64,000 bases of DNA from Candidatus Tectimicrobiota bacterium (GTDB lineage Bacteria > Tectomicrobia > Entotheonellia > Entotheonellales > Entotheonellaceae), in contig BPKO01000005.1 of the NCBI GenBank assembly GCA_026005175.1, positions 186,001-250,000 on the forward strand, in the 5' to 3' direction. The notes beneath the pieces are model-generated. The model searched no databases. It was not told where the DNA came from and saw only the letters and a program-made list of their open reading frames with translations. Positions 1 through 8,398 of the stretch are shown one piece after another. How positions within the stretch are numbered: position 1 is the stretch's first letter; the number at the start of each line of letters is the position of its first letter. A program made the translations under genes and the position numbers.

Positions 1-733
1 CTGGCGAGCATCTCCGGGCGCGCCGGGCAGCCACCGACACCGGTGGGGACGCCGGTGGTCGACCAGCACGGGGCGACCTTACTGGCCCTGGGGGTGCTGG
101 CTGGGCTGCTGGAGCGGCAGCGCACCGGCCGCGGCCTGCACATCGAAGTGAGCATGCTGCGCGCGGCGCTCAACCTGCAGTACGAGCTCCTCTCTTACCT
201 GCTCAACGGCGCGCAAATGCGCAAGAGCCCGACCAGCCTGGCGAGCATGTTCCATCCTGCCCCCTACGGGGTCTATGCCACCAAAGACGGATACCTGGTG
301 CTGTCGATGACCCCGCTGCCGCAGCTACAAGCGGCCCTCAACCTTCCCGAGCTCGAGCCCTACGCGCGGGTCCCATACAACTTTGCCGACCGCGAGGCCA
401 TCGCGCGGCTGCTGGAGCCGGTCCTGCGCACCCGCACCACCGCCGAGTGGCTCGAGGTGCTGCTGCCCCAGGGGGTCTGGGCGGCGCCTGTCCTGGCCCC
501 CCGGAGAGATCTTCGCCGATCCGGCCATCCCAACCGCCGAGCTGGTTGAGGCGTTTGACCACCCGGTGGCCGGCCGCGTGCGGCTGCTGCGCTTTCCCCT
601 GGAGTTTTCCACCGGCCGAGCCACAGTGCGCCGCCCCCCGCCGCTGCCAGGAGAGCACACCGACGAGATCCTCGCCGAGCTGGGCTTGAGCGAGGCCGAC
701 GTCGCGCGCCTGCGCGCCCAGGGTGTGGTATAG
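1..733 (+). CDS. CaiB/BaiF-type (class III) CoA-transferase, 3' part, frameshifted
   Basis: C-terminal part of a family III CoA-transferase, which moves CoA between acyl groups. The frame is open from base 1 (GRAGQPPTPVGTPVVDQHGA), so the start lies outside the window. The stretch after the G-rich turn, the helix LLERQRTGRGLHIEVSML and the HPAPYGVYATKDGYLVL segment match the second half of CaiB/BaiF proteins. The frame breaks at the C6 run 497-502. Removing one C joins VLAP to GEIFADPAIPTAE, the normal family continuation, and the protein then ends at the TAG at 731. A sequence insertion error is more likely than a pseudogene because the downstream frame is fully conserved. Substrate cannot be told. 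Confidence 0.85.
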
Positions 734-743
734 GGCAGAGGGT

Positions 744-772
744 TTGACAGCGGCGGAATTTTGTGGCTAAAT
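744..772 (+). promoter_or_regulatory. Sigma70-type promoter of the peptide ABC operon
   Basis: TTGACA at 744-749 is separated by 17 bases from CTAAAT at 767-772, just after the CoA-transferase stop. The roughly 95-base leader holds a TGGCCG/CGGCCA hairpin (815-834) and ends in a GGGAG Shine-Dalgarno before the ATG at 875. Confidence 0.6.
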
Positions 773-874
773 AGAAAGCCCTTGTGTAGGTAGAATAAGT
801 GAGCCGCATAGAAGTGGCCGCCCGGCGACGGCCAGCGAAGCGGCTGCGCGTGATGGCATGACAAGGGAGCCGGC

Positions 875-1873
875 ATGGCGACGCTGTTAGCGGTGCGAGA
901 CCTGACGACGTACTTTTACACCCCGGAAGGGGTGGTCAAAGCCGTCGACGGGGTCTCCTATGATGTGGAAGAAGGCGAGATCGTTGCGTTGGTCGGGGAA
1001 AGCGGCTGTGGCAAGTCGGTCAGCGCCCTCTCCATCATGGGGCTCATTCCTACCCCGCCGGGGCGCATCGTGCGGGGGGAAATCCTCTTTCAGGGGCAGA
1101 ACCTCCTGGCGCTAGACCGCGAGCAGATGCGCCAGATCCGGGGCAAAGAGATCGCCATGATTTTTCAGGAGCCGATGACCTCTCTCAACCCGGTGCTGAC
1201 CATCGGCCGGCAGCTTACCGAAACCCTGGAAGTGCACCGCCAGGTGAGCAAGGAAGAGGCAACGCGGCGGGCTATTGAGGTGCTTCGCGACGTGGGCATT
1301 CCCGACGCCGAGCGCCGCCTGGGGCAGTACCCGCACCAGTTCAGCGGCGGCATGCGGCAGCGGGTGATGATTGCCATGGCGCTCATTTGCCAGCCCAAGC
1401 TCATTTTGGCCGACGAGCCCACCACCGCCCTCGACGTGACCATTCAGGCGCAGATCCTGGAGCTGCTCAAAGAGCTCAGCCAGCGCTTCGGGGTGGCCAT
1501 CGTGCTCATCACCCACAATCTGGGCGTGGTGGCCCGCTATGCCGACCGGGTCAACGTCATGTACGCCGGCAAAGTGGTCGAGCGCGGCCCGGCGTGGGAC
1601 ATTTACTACCACCCGCGCCATCCTTACACCCTGGGGCTGCTGCGCTCGGTGCCGCGGCTGGACCAGCCCAAGAAAGACAAGCTCGACCCCATCGAAGGCC
1701 AGCCGCCCGACCTGGTCAACCTGCCCCCCGGGTGCAGCTTTGTCCCGCGGTGCCGCTTTGCCGTCGCGCCCTGCCACCAGGAAGTGCCACCCCTGGTGCC
1801 GGTGGGAGACGGCCACCTGGCTGCTTGCTGGGTGGCGGACAAGCTGGCAGAGGAGGCAAAGGAGAAGGCGTAA
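875..1873 (+). CDS. Peptide-type ABC transporter ATP-binding protein (OppD/DppD-like)
   Basis: First ATPase of an oligopeptide/dipeptide/nickel-type importer, 332 aa. Walker A is GESGCGKS (near residue 41), the Q-loop lies in IFQEPMTSLNP, the ABC signature is FSGGMRQR, and Walker B is LILADEPTTALD. The C-terminal oligopeptide-transporter extension (HPYTLGLLRSVPRLD, then CSFVPRC with clustered Cys) is complete, which is typical of OppD/DppD. The start follows a GGGAG Shine-Dalgarno. The gene is followed without a gap by the second ATPase, then by a binding protein and two permeases, giving a full operon. The imported substrate may be a peptide or another small solute; family membership does not decide it. 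Confidence 0.92.
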   Translation: MATLLAVRDLTTYFYTPEGVVKAVDGVSYDVEEGEIVALVGESGCGKSVSALSIMGLIPTPPGRIVRGEILFQGQNLLALDREQMRQIRGKEIAMIFQEPMTSLNPVLTIGRQLTETLEVHRQVSKEEATRRAIEVLRDVGIPDAERRLGQYPHQFSGGMRQRVMIAMALICQPKLILADEPTTALDVTIQAQILELLKELSQRFGVAIVLITHNLGVVARYADRVNVMYAGKVVERGPAWDIYYHPRHPYTLGLLRSVPRLDQPKKDKLDPIEGQPPDLVNLPPGCSFVPRCRFAVAPCHQEVPPLVPVGDGHLAACWVADKLAEEAKEKA

Positions 1874-2916
1874 ATGGCAGAAGCGTTAAGCCGCGGTGAA
1901 GAGCAGGGATTCCAGGGCTCGGGGGCCACGGCCAACGACTACATCCTGGAGGTGCGCCACCTGAAGAAGTACTTCCCGGTCACTTCGGGCATCGTCTGGC
2001 AGCGCGTGGTGGGGCTGGTCAAGGCGGTGGACGACGTCAGCTTTGCCATCCGCCGCGGCGAGACCCTGGGCCCTGGTGGGGGAGTCGGGCTGTGGCAAGA
2101 CCACCCTGGGGCGCTGCATTCTGCGGCTGGAGACCCCCACGGCGGGCCAGATCCTCTTTGAAGGCCAGGACCTGACGGCGCTGAGCGAGGCCGAGCTCAA
2201 ACCCCTGCGCCGGCGCATCCAGGTGATTTTCCAGGACCCTTATAGCTCCCTTAACCCCCGCATGACCATCGGCACCATCATCGGCGAGCCGGCCCGCGTG
2301 CACGGCATCGTCACCAGCCGGCAGGAGTGCCGCGAGCTGGTGGCCGAGTTGCTGACCGTGGTGGGACTGCGTCCTTCCATGGCCGACCGCTATCCTCACG
2401 AGCTCAGCGGCGGGCAGCGCCAGCGCGTGGGCATTGCGCGCGCCTTGGCCCTGCGCCCCAGCTTTATCGTCTGCGATGAGCCGGTCTCGGCCCTCGATGT
2501 CTCTATTCAGGCCCAGATCATCAACTTGCTCGAGGAGCTGCAGGCGCAGTTCGGCCTGACATACCTCTTTATTGCGCATGATCTTTCCGTGGTACGCCAC
2601 ATCAGCGATCGCGTGGTGGTGATGTACTTGGGCAAAGTCGCCGAGGTGGCAGACTGGAAAGCGCTCTACGACAACCCGCTGCACCCCTATACACAGGCGC
2701 TGCTCTCGGCGGTGCCCATTCCCGACCCCGCGGTGGAAGCACGGCGCAAGCCCATTATCTTGCATGGGGAGGTACCCAGCCCGCTCAACCCGCCCTCGGG
2801 ATGCGTCTTCCATCCCCGGTGTCCCATGGCCGTTGAGGCCCTGCAAAGCCGAAGTGCCGCCGCTGCGCGAGGTGATGCCCGACCACTGGGTGGCGTGCCT
2901 GCGGGTAGGAGAGTAG
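1874..2916 (+). CDS. Peptide-type ABC transporter ATP-binding protein (OppF/DppF-like), two frameshifts
   Basis: Second ATPase of the importer. The ATG abuts the stop of the preceding gene. Two breaks split the frame. Removing one C at 2071-2073 restores [16 protein letters not shown] (Walker A). Removing one C in the CCC before TGCAAAG (about 2839-2841) restores a [12 protein letters not shown]-terminus ending at the TAG at 2914. The repaired protein has about 346 aa, normal for OppF, with [12 protein letters not shown], signature LSGGQRQR, Walker [13 protein letters not shown] and the HPRCPMA Cys motif. The same type of single-base insertion occurs twice in one otherwise perfect gene, so sequence error is the likely cause. 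It should pair with the OppD-like protein as a heterodimer. Confidence 0.88.
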
Positions 2917-2928
2917 CGTGGAAGCCGC

Positions 2929-2958
2929 TTGACAGAAGCGGCAGCGGTGCAAGATAAT
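2929..2958 (+). promoter_or_regulatory. Internal sigma70-type promoter for the binding-protein gene
   Basis: TTGACA at 2929-2934, 18-base spacer, GATAAT at 2953-2958. It sits between the ATPase gene and the solute-binding protein. A separate strong promoter would allow the binding protein to be made in excess over the membrane parts, as is usual for ABC importers. Confidence 0.65.
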
Positions 2959-3003
2959 GCCCTGCCAGATACGGGAAAAAGTCCATTAGGTAGGAGGTTG
3001 GCT

Positions 3004-4632
3004 ATGCAACGACTTCGCTTGGTACGCAGCCGCTGGCTGGTAGCGGGCGTGGTGGTGCTGGTTCTCGGGCTGGCGACAGCCGCCTGGGCTGCCGAACAGC
3101 CCCGCCACGGCGGCATCCTCACCTACATCGTCTCGGCTTCCGGCTTCCCCAGCATGGACGGCCACCGCGAGACCACTTTCGCCGTCGTCCAGCCACTGGC
3201 CCCCTTCTATAGCGTGCTGATCAAAGTCAACCCCGAAAATCCTGCCGATCCCACCGACTTTGTGGGCGACGTGGCCGAAAGCTGGACGGTGAGCCCCGAC
3301 GGCCGCGTTTACACCTTCAAGCTGCGCCGCAATGTCAAGTTTCACGACGGCAGCCTCATGACCTCGCGCGACGTCAAGGCCACGTTTGACAAAATCATCT
3401 TCCCGCCGCCCGGAGTGGCCAGTGCCCGCAAGGGCATGTACACGATGGTCGAGGCGGTGGAAGCCCCGGACGACTTCACCGTGGTCTTTCGCCTCAAGTT
3501 TCCCACCGCCGCTTTTTTGCCGGCCCTGGCCAATCCGTTTAACTGGATTTACAAAGCCGACATTCTCGAAAAAGACATGCACTGGTACGAAAAAAACGTG
3601 CTGGGCACCGGGCCCTTCAAGTTCCAGGAGTACGTGGCCGGCTCGCACGTGGCCGGGGTGCGCAACCCCGACTACTTCATCCCCGGACTGCCTTACCTCG
3701 ATGGCTTCCGGGCGATTTTTATTGCCAAGGAAGCCCCGCAGGTGGCAGCCATTCGCGGCGGGCGGGCGATGGTCAACTTTCGCTCGTTTCCGCCCAAGAT
3801 TCGCGACGACTTGGTGCGGGCCATGGGCGACCAGATCGTGGTGCAGGAAAGCGCCTGGAACTGCGCCCTCTATGTAGTGCCCAACCACAAAGTGAAGCCT
3901 TTTGATGATCCGCGGGTGCGGCGGGCCTTGACGCTGGCCTTGGACCGCTGGGGGGCAGCGGAGACGATTTCCAAGATCGCCATCGTTAAGACGGTGGGGG
4001 GATTGGTGTTTCCGCACCATCCGCTAGCAGCGTCGCGGGAGGAGTTGCAGCAGATCGCGGGCTTTTGGCCCGATATAGAGAAGTCGCGGCGTGAGGCGCG
4101 GCGGCTGCTGCGCGAGGCGGGAGTGCCGGAGGGGTTCAAGTTTCGCTTTCACAACCGGGGGGTGGAGCAGCCCTACAAGGTGCTGGGCATCTGGCTGATT
4201 GACCAGTGGCGGCAGATTGGTCTAGAAGCCGAGCACTGGGTGCAGCCCACGGCGCAGTTCTACGCCACCCTGCGCAGCCGGCAGCAGCAGTACGAAGTGA
4301 GCATGGACTTCAACTGCCAGTCGGTGGTGAACCCGATTCTCGACATCACCAAGTTCCTCTCCCAGGACGTCTCGTCGCTGAACCACGCCGAGTATGAGGA
4401 CCGGGAGCTGGACGCGCTGCACGCGCAGATTTTGCGTGAGACGAATACCGAGAAGCTCAAGGCGTTGCTGCGGCAGTTTGAGAAGCGGGTGCTAGACGAG
4501 CAGGCGCACTACCTGATTACCCTGTGGTGGCACCGCATTGTGCCGCACAATGCGCGCATGCGGGGGTGGAAGATCAGCCCCAGCCACTACCTCAACCAGG
4601 ACTTGGCCACCGTGTGGCTGGCCCCGGAGTAA
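3004..4632 (+). CDS. Peptide-type ABC transporter substrate-binding protein (SBP family 5)
   Basis: Periplasmic solute receptor of the importer, 542 aa. The ATG at 3004 follows TAGGAGG (Shine-Dalgarno) and begins a classic signal peptide: RLRLVRSR basic start, a hydrophobic stretch, and cleavage near AWA-AEQ. The body shows family 5 features: AESWTVSPDGRVYTFKLRRN, VKFHDGS, a GTGPFKFQEY block (near residue 200), and a C-terminal domain with LLREAGVPEGFKFRF. An upstream in-frame ATG at 2929 would place the signal peptide internally and is rejected. The family binds peptides, nickel, sugars or opines; the ligand is unknown. Confidence 0.92.
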   Translation: MQRLRLVRSRWLVAGVVVLVLGLATAAWAAEQPRHGGILTYIVSASGFPSMDGHRETTFAVVQPLAPFYSVLIKVNPENPADPTDFVGDVAESWTVSPDGRVYTFKLRRNVKFHDGSLMTSRDVKATFDKIIFPPPGVASARKGMYTMVEAVEAPDDFTVVFRLKFPTAAFLPALANPFNWIYKADILEKDMHWYEKNVLGTGPFKFQEYVAGSHVAGVRNPDYFIPGLPYLDGFRAIFIAKEAPQVAAIRGGRAMVNFRSFPPKIRDDLVRAMGDQIVVQESAWNCALYVVPNHKVKPFDDPRVRRALTLALDRWGAAETISKIAIVKTVGGLVFPHHPLAASREELQQIAGFWPDIEKSRREARRLLREAGVPEGFKFRFHNRGVEQPYKVLGIWLIDQWRQIGLEAEHWVQPTAQFYATLRSRQQQYEVSMDFNCQSVVNPILDITKFLSQDVSSLNHAEYEDRELDALHAQILRETNTEKLKALLRQFEKRVLDEQAHYLITLWWHRIVPHNARMRGWKISPSHYLNQDLATVWLAPE

Positions 4633-4675
4633 CTCGGAGGTGAGATCGCCGTTCCTGAAGGGCTGAGGAAGACCG

Positions 4676-5629
4676 ATGCACCGCTACATCATCCGGCGGC
4701 TGTTGTTGATGATTCCCACCCTGCTAGGGGTGGCGATCCTCATCTTCGTGCTCATGCGCCTCCTCCCTGGCGACATCGTGGAGATCCGGCTCGCCTCGGA
4801 GGGGGCGTATGTGTCGCAAGAGACGATTAACAAGGAACGGGCGCGCCTGGGGCTGGACAAGCCGCTGTGGCGGCAGTTCCTCGACTGGTTGTGGGGCGTT
4901 GCCCGCTTCGACCTGGGCCAGTCGATGTGGACCGGGCGCGCCATTACCTATGAGATCGGTATCCGCTTCCAGCTGTCGCTGCAGATTGCCATCATGGCCA
5001 CCTTGGTGGCGGTCATCCTGGCCATTCCCTTGGGAACCCTGGCGGCGCTCAAGCAGGATACCTGGGTCGACTACGCGGTGCGCGTCTTTTCCATTGCCGG
5101 GCTGGCCACGCCCTCGTTCTGGCTGGGGATTCTCATTCTCCTCACGTTTCTCATTTTTTTCCGCTGGGCGCCGCCCATGGTGTACACGCCCATTTGGGTA
5201 GACCCGGTGGCGAACCTGTCGCAGCTGACCTGGCCGGCATTGGCCACCGGGTATCGCTACTCGGCAGTGGTCATGCGCATGACGCGCTCTTCGGTGCTGG
5301 AAGTGCTGCGTGAGGACTACATTCGCACGGCGCGGGCCAAAGGGCTGTGGGAGCGGCTCATTCTCGTGCGCCATGCCCTGAAAAACGCCATGCTGCCGGT
5401 GCTCACCGTCACCGGACTGGAGTTTGCCTTTCTCATCGGGGGCCTGGTGGTTACCGAGCAAGTCTTCAACCTCAACGGCCTGGGCAAGCTCTTTGTCGAC
5501 GCCGTGGGCCACCACGACTACACCCTGGTGCAGGGGCTGGTGCTGCTGGTGGCTTTTGTTTTTGCCTTCACTAACTTGGTGGTGGACGTGCTTTACGCGT
5601 GGCTCGATCCGCGCATTCGCTATCAATAG
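4676..5629 (+). CDS. Peptide-type ABC transporter permease (OppB/DppB-like)
   Basis: Inner-membrane permease, 317 aa. It starts with the family's MHRYIIRRLLLMIPTLLGV helix, followed by a periplasmic loop with RARLGLDKPLWRQF and about five more membrane segments. The cytoplasmic coupling loop carries the EAA-like motif DYIRTARAKGLWERLILVRH. It follows the binding-protein gene by 43 bases and precedes the second permease by 10. Confidence 0.92.
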   Translation: MHRYIIRRLLLMIPTLLGVAILIFVLMRLLPGDIVEIRLASEGAYVSQETINKERARLGLDKPLWRQFLDWLWGVARFDLGQSMWTGRAITYEIGIRFQLSLQIAIMATLVAVILAIPLGTLAALKQDTWVDYAVRVFSIAGLATPSFWLGILILLTFLIFFRWAPPMVYTPIWVDPVANLSQLTWPALATGYRYSAVVMRMTRSSVLEVLREDYIRTARAKGLWERLILVRHALKNAMLPVLTVTGLEFAFLIGGLVVTEQVFNLNGLGKLFVDAVGHHDYTLVQGLVLLVAFVFAFTNLVVDVLYAWLDPRIRYQ

Positions 5630-5639
5630 GTGGTTGACT

Positions 5640-6548
5640 ATGGCCACACGTGAGACAGTGGTTGCCCCGCCGCCTTCTCCATTAGAGGTCCCGCCGCGTG
5701 CCCGGTGGTGGCGGGCGGTGGGGCGTTTTGTGCGCCAAAAGCCGCTGGGCACGGGCGGCGCGGCGATCGTCTTGTTCATGATTCTGGTGGCGGTCTTTGC
5801 CGATGTCCTGGCGCCATACGATCCTCTGGACACCGATTACCTCAACATGTTCTCGCCGCCCAGCTATCACCACTGGCTGGGCACCGACGACTTTGGGCGC
5901 GATATTCTCTCGCGCCTTATTTACGGCTCGCGCACCGCGTTGCTGGTGGGTTTTGTATCGGCTTTTCTAGGGGCAACGCTAGGGCTTATCATTGGCGTGG
6001 CCAGCGCCTATTTTGGCGGCACCACCGATTTGCTGGTGCAGCGCGTGCTCGACGTGTTTCTCTCTTTCCCCTTGATCATTCTGGCGCTGGCGGTGGTAGC
6101 GGTGTTTGGTACCGGGGTGGGCAACGTCATTTTGGCCATCACCATCCCCCTGATTCCGCGCTGTGCGCGCGTGGTGCGCTCCAGCGCCCTGGCCATTCGT
6201 GCTATTCCTTATGTGGATGCGGCCCGCGCCTGTGGCTTTAGCCACTGGCGCATCATCCTGCGCCACATGCTGCCCAACGTGGTGGCGCCGTACCTGATCA
6301 TGCTCACCGCCTTCCAGGGGCAGGCCATTTTGCTGGAGGCTTCTCTCTCCTTCCTGGGCCTAGGGGTGCAAGAGCCGGTGCCCGCCTGGGGGCTCATGCT
6401 GCGTGGCGGCGCAGAGCAGTATGCTGAAAGCGCGCCCTGGATGGCAATTTTCCCCGGCCTGGCGATCAGCCTCGCCGTGTTTGCGTTCAACATCTTTGGC
6501 GACGCGCTACGCGACGTCCTTGATCCGCGGCTGCGCGGCACCACGTAG
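5640..6548 (+). CDS. Peptide-type ABC transporter permease (OppC/DppC-like)
   Basis: Second permease, 302 aa. The N-terminal cytoplasmic region is followed by LFMILVAVFADVLAPYDP, and HWLGTDDFGRDILSRLIYGSR, the diagnostic OppC/DppC block. The EAA-like loop PYVDAARACGFSHWRIILRH and the C-terminal DALRDVLDPRLRG are present. The ATG at 5640 was chosen because it follows a TAGGTGG Shine-Dalgarno and leaves a normal N-terminus; an in-frame ATG at 5424 lies inside the preceding gene. Last gene of the operon. Confidence 0.92.
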   Translation: MATRETVVAPPPSPLEVPPRARWWRAVGRFVRQKPLGTGGAAIVLFMILVAVFADVLAPYDPLDTDYLNMFSPPSYHHWLGTDDFGRDILSRLIYGSRTALLVGFVSAFLGATLGLIIGVASAYFGGTTDLLVQRVLDVFLSFPLIILALAVVAVFGTGVGNVILAITIPLIPRCARVVRSSALAIRAIPYVDAARACGFSHWRIILRHMLPNVVAPYLIMLTAFQGQAILLEASLSFLGLGVQEPVPAWGLMLRGGAEQYAESAPWMAIFPGLAISLAVFAFNIFGDALRDVLDPRLRGTT

Positions 6549-6570
6549 GCTCCTGCCTGGCGAGGCTGTC

Positions 6571-6599
6571 TTGACGGCATGGCGACGGCGGCATAGCAT
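6571..6599 (+). promoter_or_regulatory. Promoter of tRNA-Arg
   Basis: TTGACG at 6571-6576, 17-base spacer, TAGCAT at 6594-6599, about 90 bases upstream of the tRNA. Confidence 0.5.
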
Positions 6600-6689
6600 C
6601 TAAGGCGAGTGAGGTGTGCCTGGGTCGCCCGTAAAAGATCGGGGCTGCCCGGGATGCCAGCTCGCTGCAGACGCTGGCGGTGCCGCCTT

Positions 6690-6763
6690 GCCCCCTTAGC
6701 TCAGCGGGACAGAGCATCGGACTTCTAATCCGAGGGTCGCAGGTTCGAATCCTGCAGGGGGTG
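6690..6763 (+). tRNA. tRNA-Arg(TCT)
   Basis: A 74-base cloverleaf. Acceptor GCCCCCT pairs with AGGGGGT, D-stem GCTC/GAGC, anticodon stem TCGGA/TCCGA around loop CTTCTAA (anticodon TCT), T-arm GCAGG-TTCGAAT-CCTGC. CCA is not encoded. The 210 bases downstream, to the HEPN gene, hold no gene that I can see. No copy of the tRNA 3' end was noticed nearby that would mark an attachment site. Confidence 0.95.
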
Positions 6764-6975
6764 CTTGAAAATCAACGAGCTGTGGGAATTGGCAAGGGCG
6801 AAAGCGCCGGCGTGGTCCATGCTTGGTCCACTCCTGAAGTGCTCGTAGAACCCTGCGGCGGCATGGGGTGTCTGCACCTGGAGCCGCGGGGCGTAGTGCA
6901 GGCCTGCTCCACACCACAACTTGCCCGCCGGCACGTGCTGGCACGCGATGGCAGGGTGTCAAGAGGTTCATGCTC

Positions 6976-7365
6976 ATGCCCAACCGTGCACGAGACTGGT
7001 TCCAGCAAGCCGTGCGTGACTTGGAGCAAGCGGAAGACTCCCGTCACGCTGGGCGCCACGAGTGGGCTTGCTTCGCTGCCCAACAAGCGGCTGAGAAGGC
7101 TGTCAAAGCCCTTCACCTTCGCCTGGGGCAGGAAGCCTGGGGACAAATGGTGGCACGGCTGCTCCGCGAGCTGCCAGAACACGTCGCAGTGCCAACAGAA
7201 CTGATCGAACAGGCGCAGGTACTGGACAACTTCCCGACTCGTTATCCCAATAGCCATCCTGAAGGAGCTCCCTTCGAACATTATGGCCTTCTTCAGAGTG
7301 AAGAAGCTATTCGCTATGCCCGTGCGATCCTTGCGTTCGTCCGTCTTCACATGGCCCAAAGCTGA
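6976..7365 (+). CDS. HEPN-domain protein (toxin-type partner of MNT)
   Basis: A 129-aa HEPN protein of the short MNT-associated type. The helix WACFAAQQAAEKAVKALHL (near residue 27) is the family hallmark. RYPNSHPEG (near residue 85) supplies an R-x4-H pair of the kind used by HEPN ribonucleases. The ATG at 6976 is preferred because AAGAGG lies 9 bases upstream; the ATG at 6970 would be too close. The nucleotidyltransferase gene overlaps its 3' end, the usual order for such pairs. Family knowledge suggests an RNase or otherwise growth-inhibiting toxin neutralised by the MNT partner. Activity here is inferred. Confidence 0.85.
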   Translation: MPNRARDWFQQAVRDLEQAEDSRHAGRHEWACFAAQQAAEKAVKALHLRLGQEAWGQMVARLLRELPEHVAVPTELIEQAQVLDNFPTRYPNSHPEGAPFEHYGLLQSEEAIRYARAILAFVRLHMAQS

Positions 7366-7684
7366 GGAAGTGGACCGGGCTGTACGCAGCCGGGCGCAAA
7401 AAGTGGCGCAGCAACGCCCGGAGGTCATTCGCATCGGCTATCTCGGCTCCTACGTCCGGGGAGACTGGGGTGTGGGGAGTGACCTCGACCTGCTTATCCT
7501 GGTGGAGCGGAGCGCGCGGCCCTTTGCTGAACGCGCATCGGCCTGGGACACCATGGAGCTGCCCGTTCCGGCCGATGTGTGGGTATACACGCCGGACGAG
7601 TGGCAAGCCCTGGCCGCGCAGGGAAGCCGGTTTTACCGGGAGGCCAGCCGGGACGCCGTCTGGGTGTACGCAAGGCAAAAATAG
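7316..7684 (+). CDS. MNT-type minimal nucleotidyltransferase (antitoxin-type)
   Basis: A pol-beta-fold minimal nucleotidyltransferase, about 122 aa. GSYVRGDWGVGSDLDLLI fits the catalytic G-S-x10-D-x-D motif exactly. In MntA/HepT systems this enzyme AMPylates the HEPN toxin. The start is uncertain: ATG 7316 overlaps the HEPN gene by 50 bases, GTG 7370 lies just after its stop, and ATG 7283 is further upstream. The catalytic domain is complete with any of them. Confidence 0.82.
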   Translation: MPVRSLRSSVFTWPKAEEVDRAVRSRAQKVAQQRPEVIRIGYLGSYVRGDWGVGSDLDLLILVERSARPFAERASAWDTMELPVPADVWVYTPDEWQALAAQGSRFYREASRDAVWVYARQK

Positions 7685-7755
7685 AGTTCTGGTCATATCC
7701 GTCGATAGCAAGTCCGAAGCAGTAGCGTATTAGAGGCGACGCAGGCGCCAAAGCC

Positions 7756-7812
7756 CCTAACCTGCCGCCGAGGCGTGAATGCCTTGCGGCCGGGAAGGCA
7801 AGGCGGCTTAGG
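7756..7812 (+). other. Foldable leader upstream of the HbpS/ABC operon
   Basis: In the 184-base gap before the GlcG-like gene, CCTAA plus GCCGCC (7756-7760, 7764-7769) pair with GGCGGCTTAGG (7802-7812). Inside, CGAGGC/GCCTTG (7769-7786) forms a 6-bp hairpin. An alternative CCTTGC/GCAAGG pairing (7782-7803) competes with both. Mutually exclusive stems in a 5' leader are what a cis-regulatory RNA would show. No known riboswitch core was recognised. Confidence 0.35.
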
Positions 7813-7868
7813 TCCTGGTCGCTATTGCCTGGCAAGGCTCTGTCAGCGAGCAGCACAGGGAGGAAGGG

Positions 7869-8393
7869 ATGGCAAAGCTGACCGCAAAGGAGTGCCGCGC
7901 TTTCATCGATGCCGTGGTTGAAAAGGCCGAAGCCATGGGCGTTCCGGTCTCGGTGGCGGTGGTGGACAGCGGAGGGCACCTGATCGTCCTTGAGCGCATG
8001 GACGACGCCGGGTTCATCAGCACGGACATCGCGTGGGCAAAGGCCTATACCGCCGTGGCTTTCCGGGCGCTGAGCCCGCGCTTTCCCGATGGGCTGGTGA
8101 TCCAGCAGTGGTTCAAAGAACGCAACCCGCAGATGCTGGTCAATGCTGCTGTCTTTACCAACGGCCGCATCGTTGCTTCCGGAGGGTGTGCCCCTATCTT
8201 CAAAGGGGATGAGCTGGTGGGGGCATACGGCATCAGCGGCGGTACTTCGGATCAGGACGAAATCCTGGCCCGCCACGCGCGTGAGGCCGTGGGGTGGGCA
8301 CACCGGCCCCAACACGATACCACCCCTGAGGATGTGAAGCGCCATATTCGCGAGATCTACGCCAAGATTGGGCTCGGCGAGCGGGAGCTTTAG
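7869..8393 (+). CDS. GlcG/HbpS-family protein (DUF336)
   Basis: A 174-aa protein of the GlcG/HbpS family. Family landmarks are VVDSGGHLIVLERMDDA, VIQQWFKERNPQMLV and the glycine-rich GCAPIFKGDELVGAYGISGGTSDQDE. Members bind haem or cobalamin, or occur with glycolate and aromatic catabolism genes. No signal peptide is visible, so it is probably cytoplasmic. The Shine-Dalgarno is AGGAAGG. The ATPase of an ABC importer follows after 5 bases, so it is probably the first gene of that operon and may handle or sense the imported compound. Confidence 0.85.
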   Translation: MAKLTAKECRAFIDAVVEKAEAMGVPVSVAVVDSGGHLIVLERMDDAGFISTDIAWAKAYTAVAFRALSPRFPDGLVIQQWFKERNPQMLVNAAVFTNGRIVASGGCAPIFKGDELVGAYGISGGTSDQDEILARHAREAVGWAHRPQHDTTPEDVKRHIREIYAKIGLGEREL

Positions 8394-8398
8394 GATCC

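Noticed and set aside
1874-2916. OppF-like gene as a pseudogene
   Set aside because: Both breaks are single extra bases in C runs and all ATPase motifs are intact after repair.
6680-7204. A 174-codon plus-strand frame
   Set aside because: It runs through the tRNA-Arg and overlaps the HEPN gene in another frame; no family features.
7685-7868. TPP riboswitch before the NMT1/THI5-like importer operon
   Set aside because: The conserved TPP core (CTGAGA and the paired downstream block) is not present.
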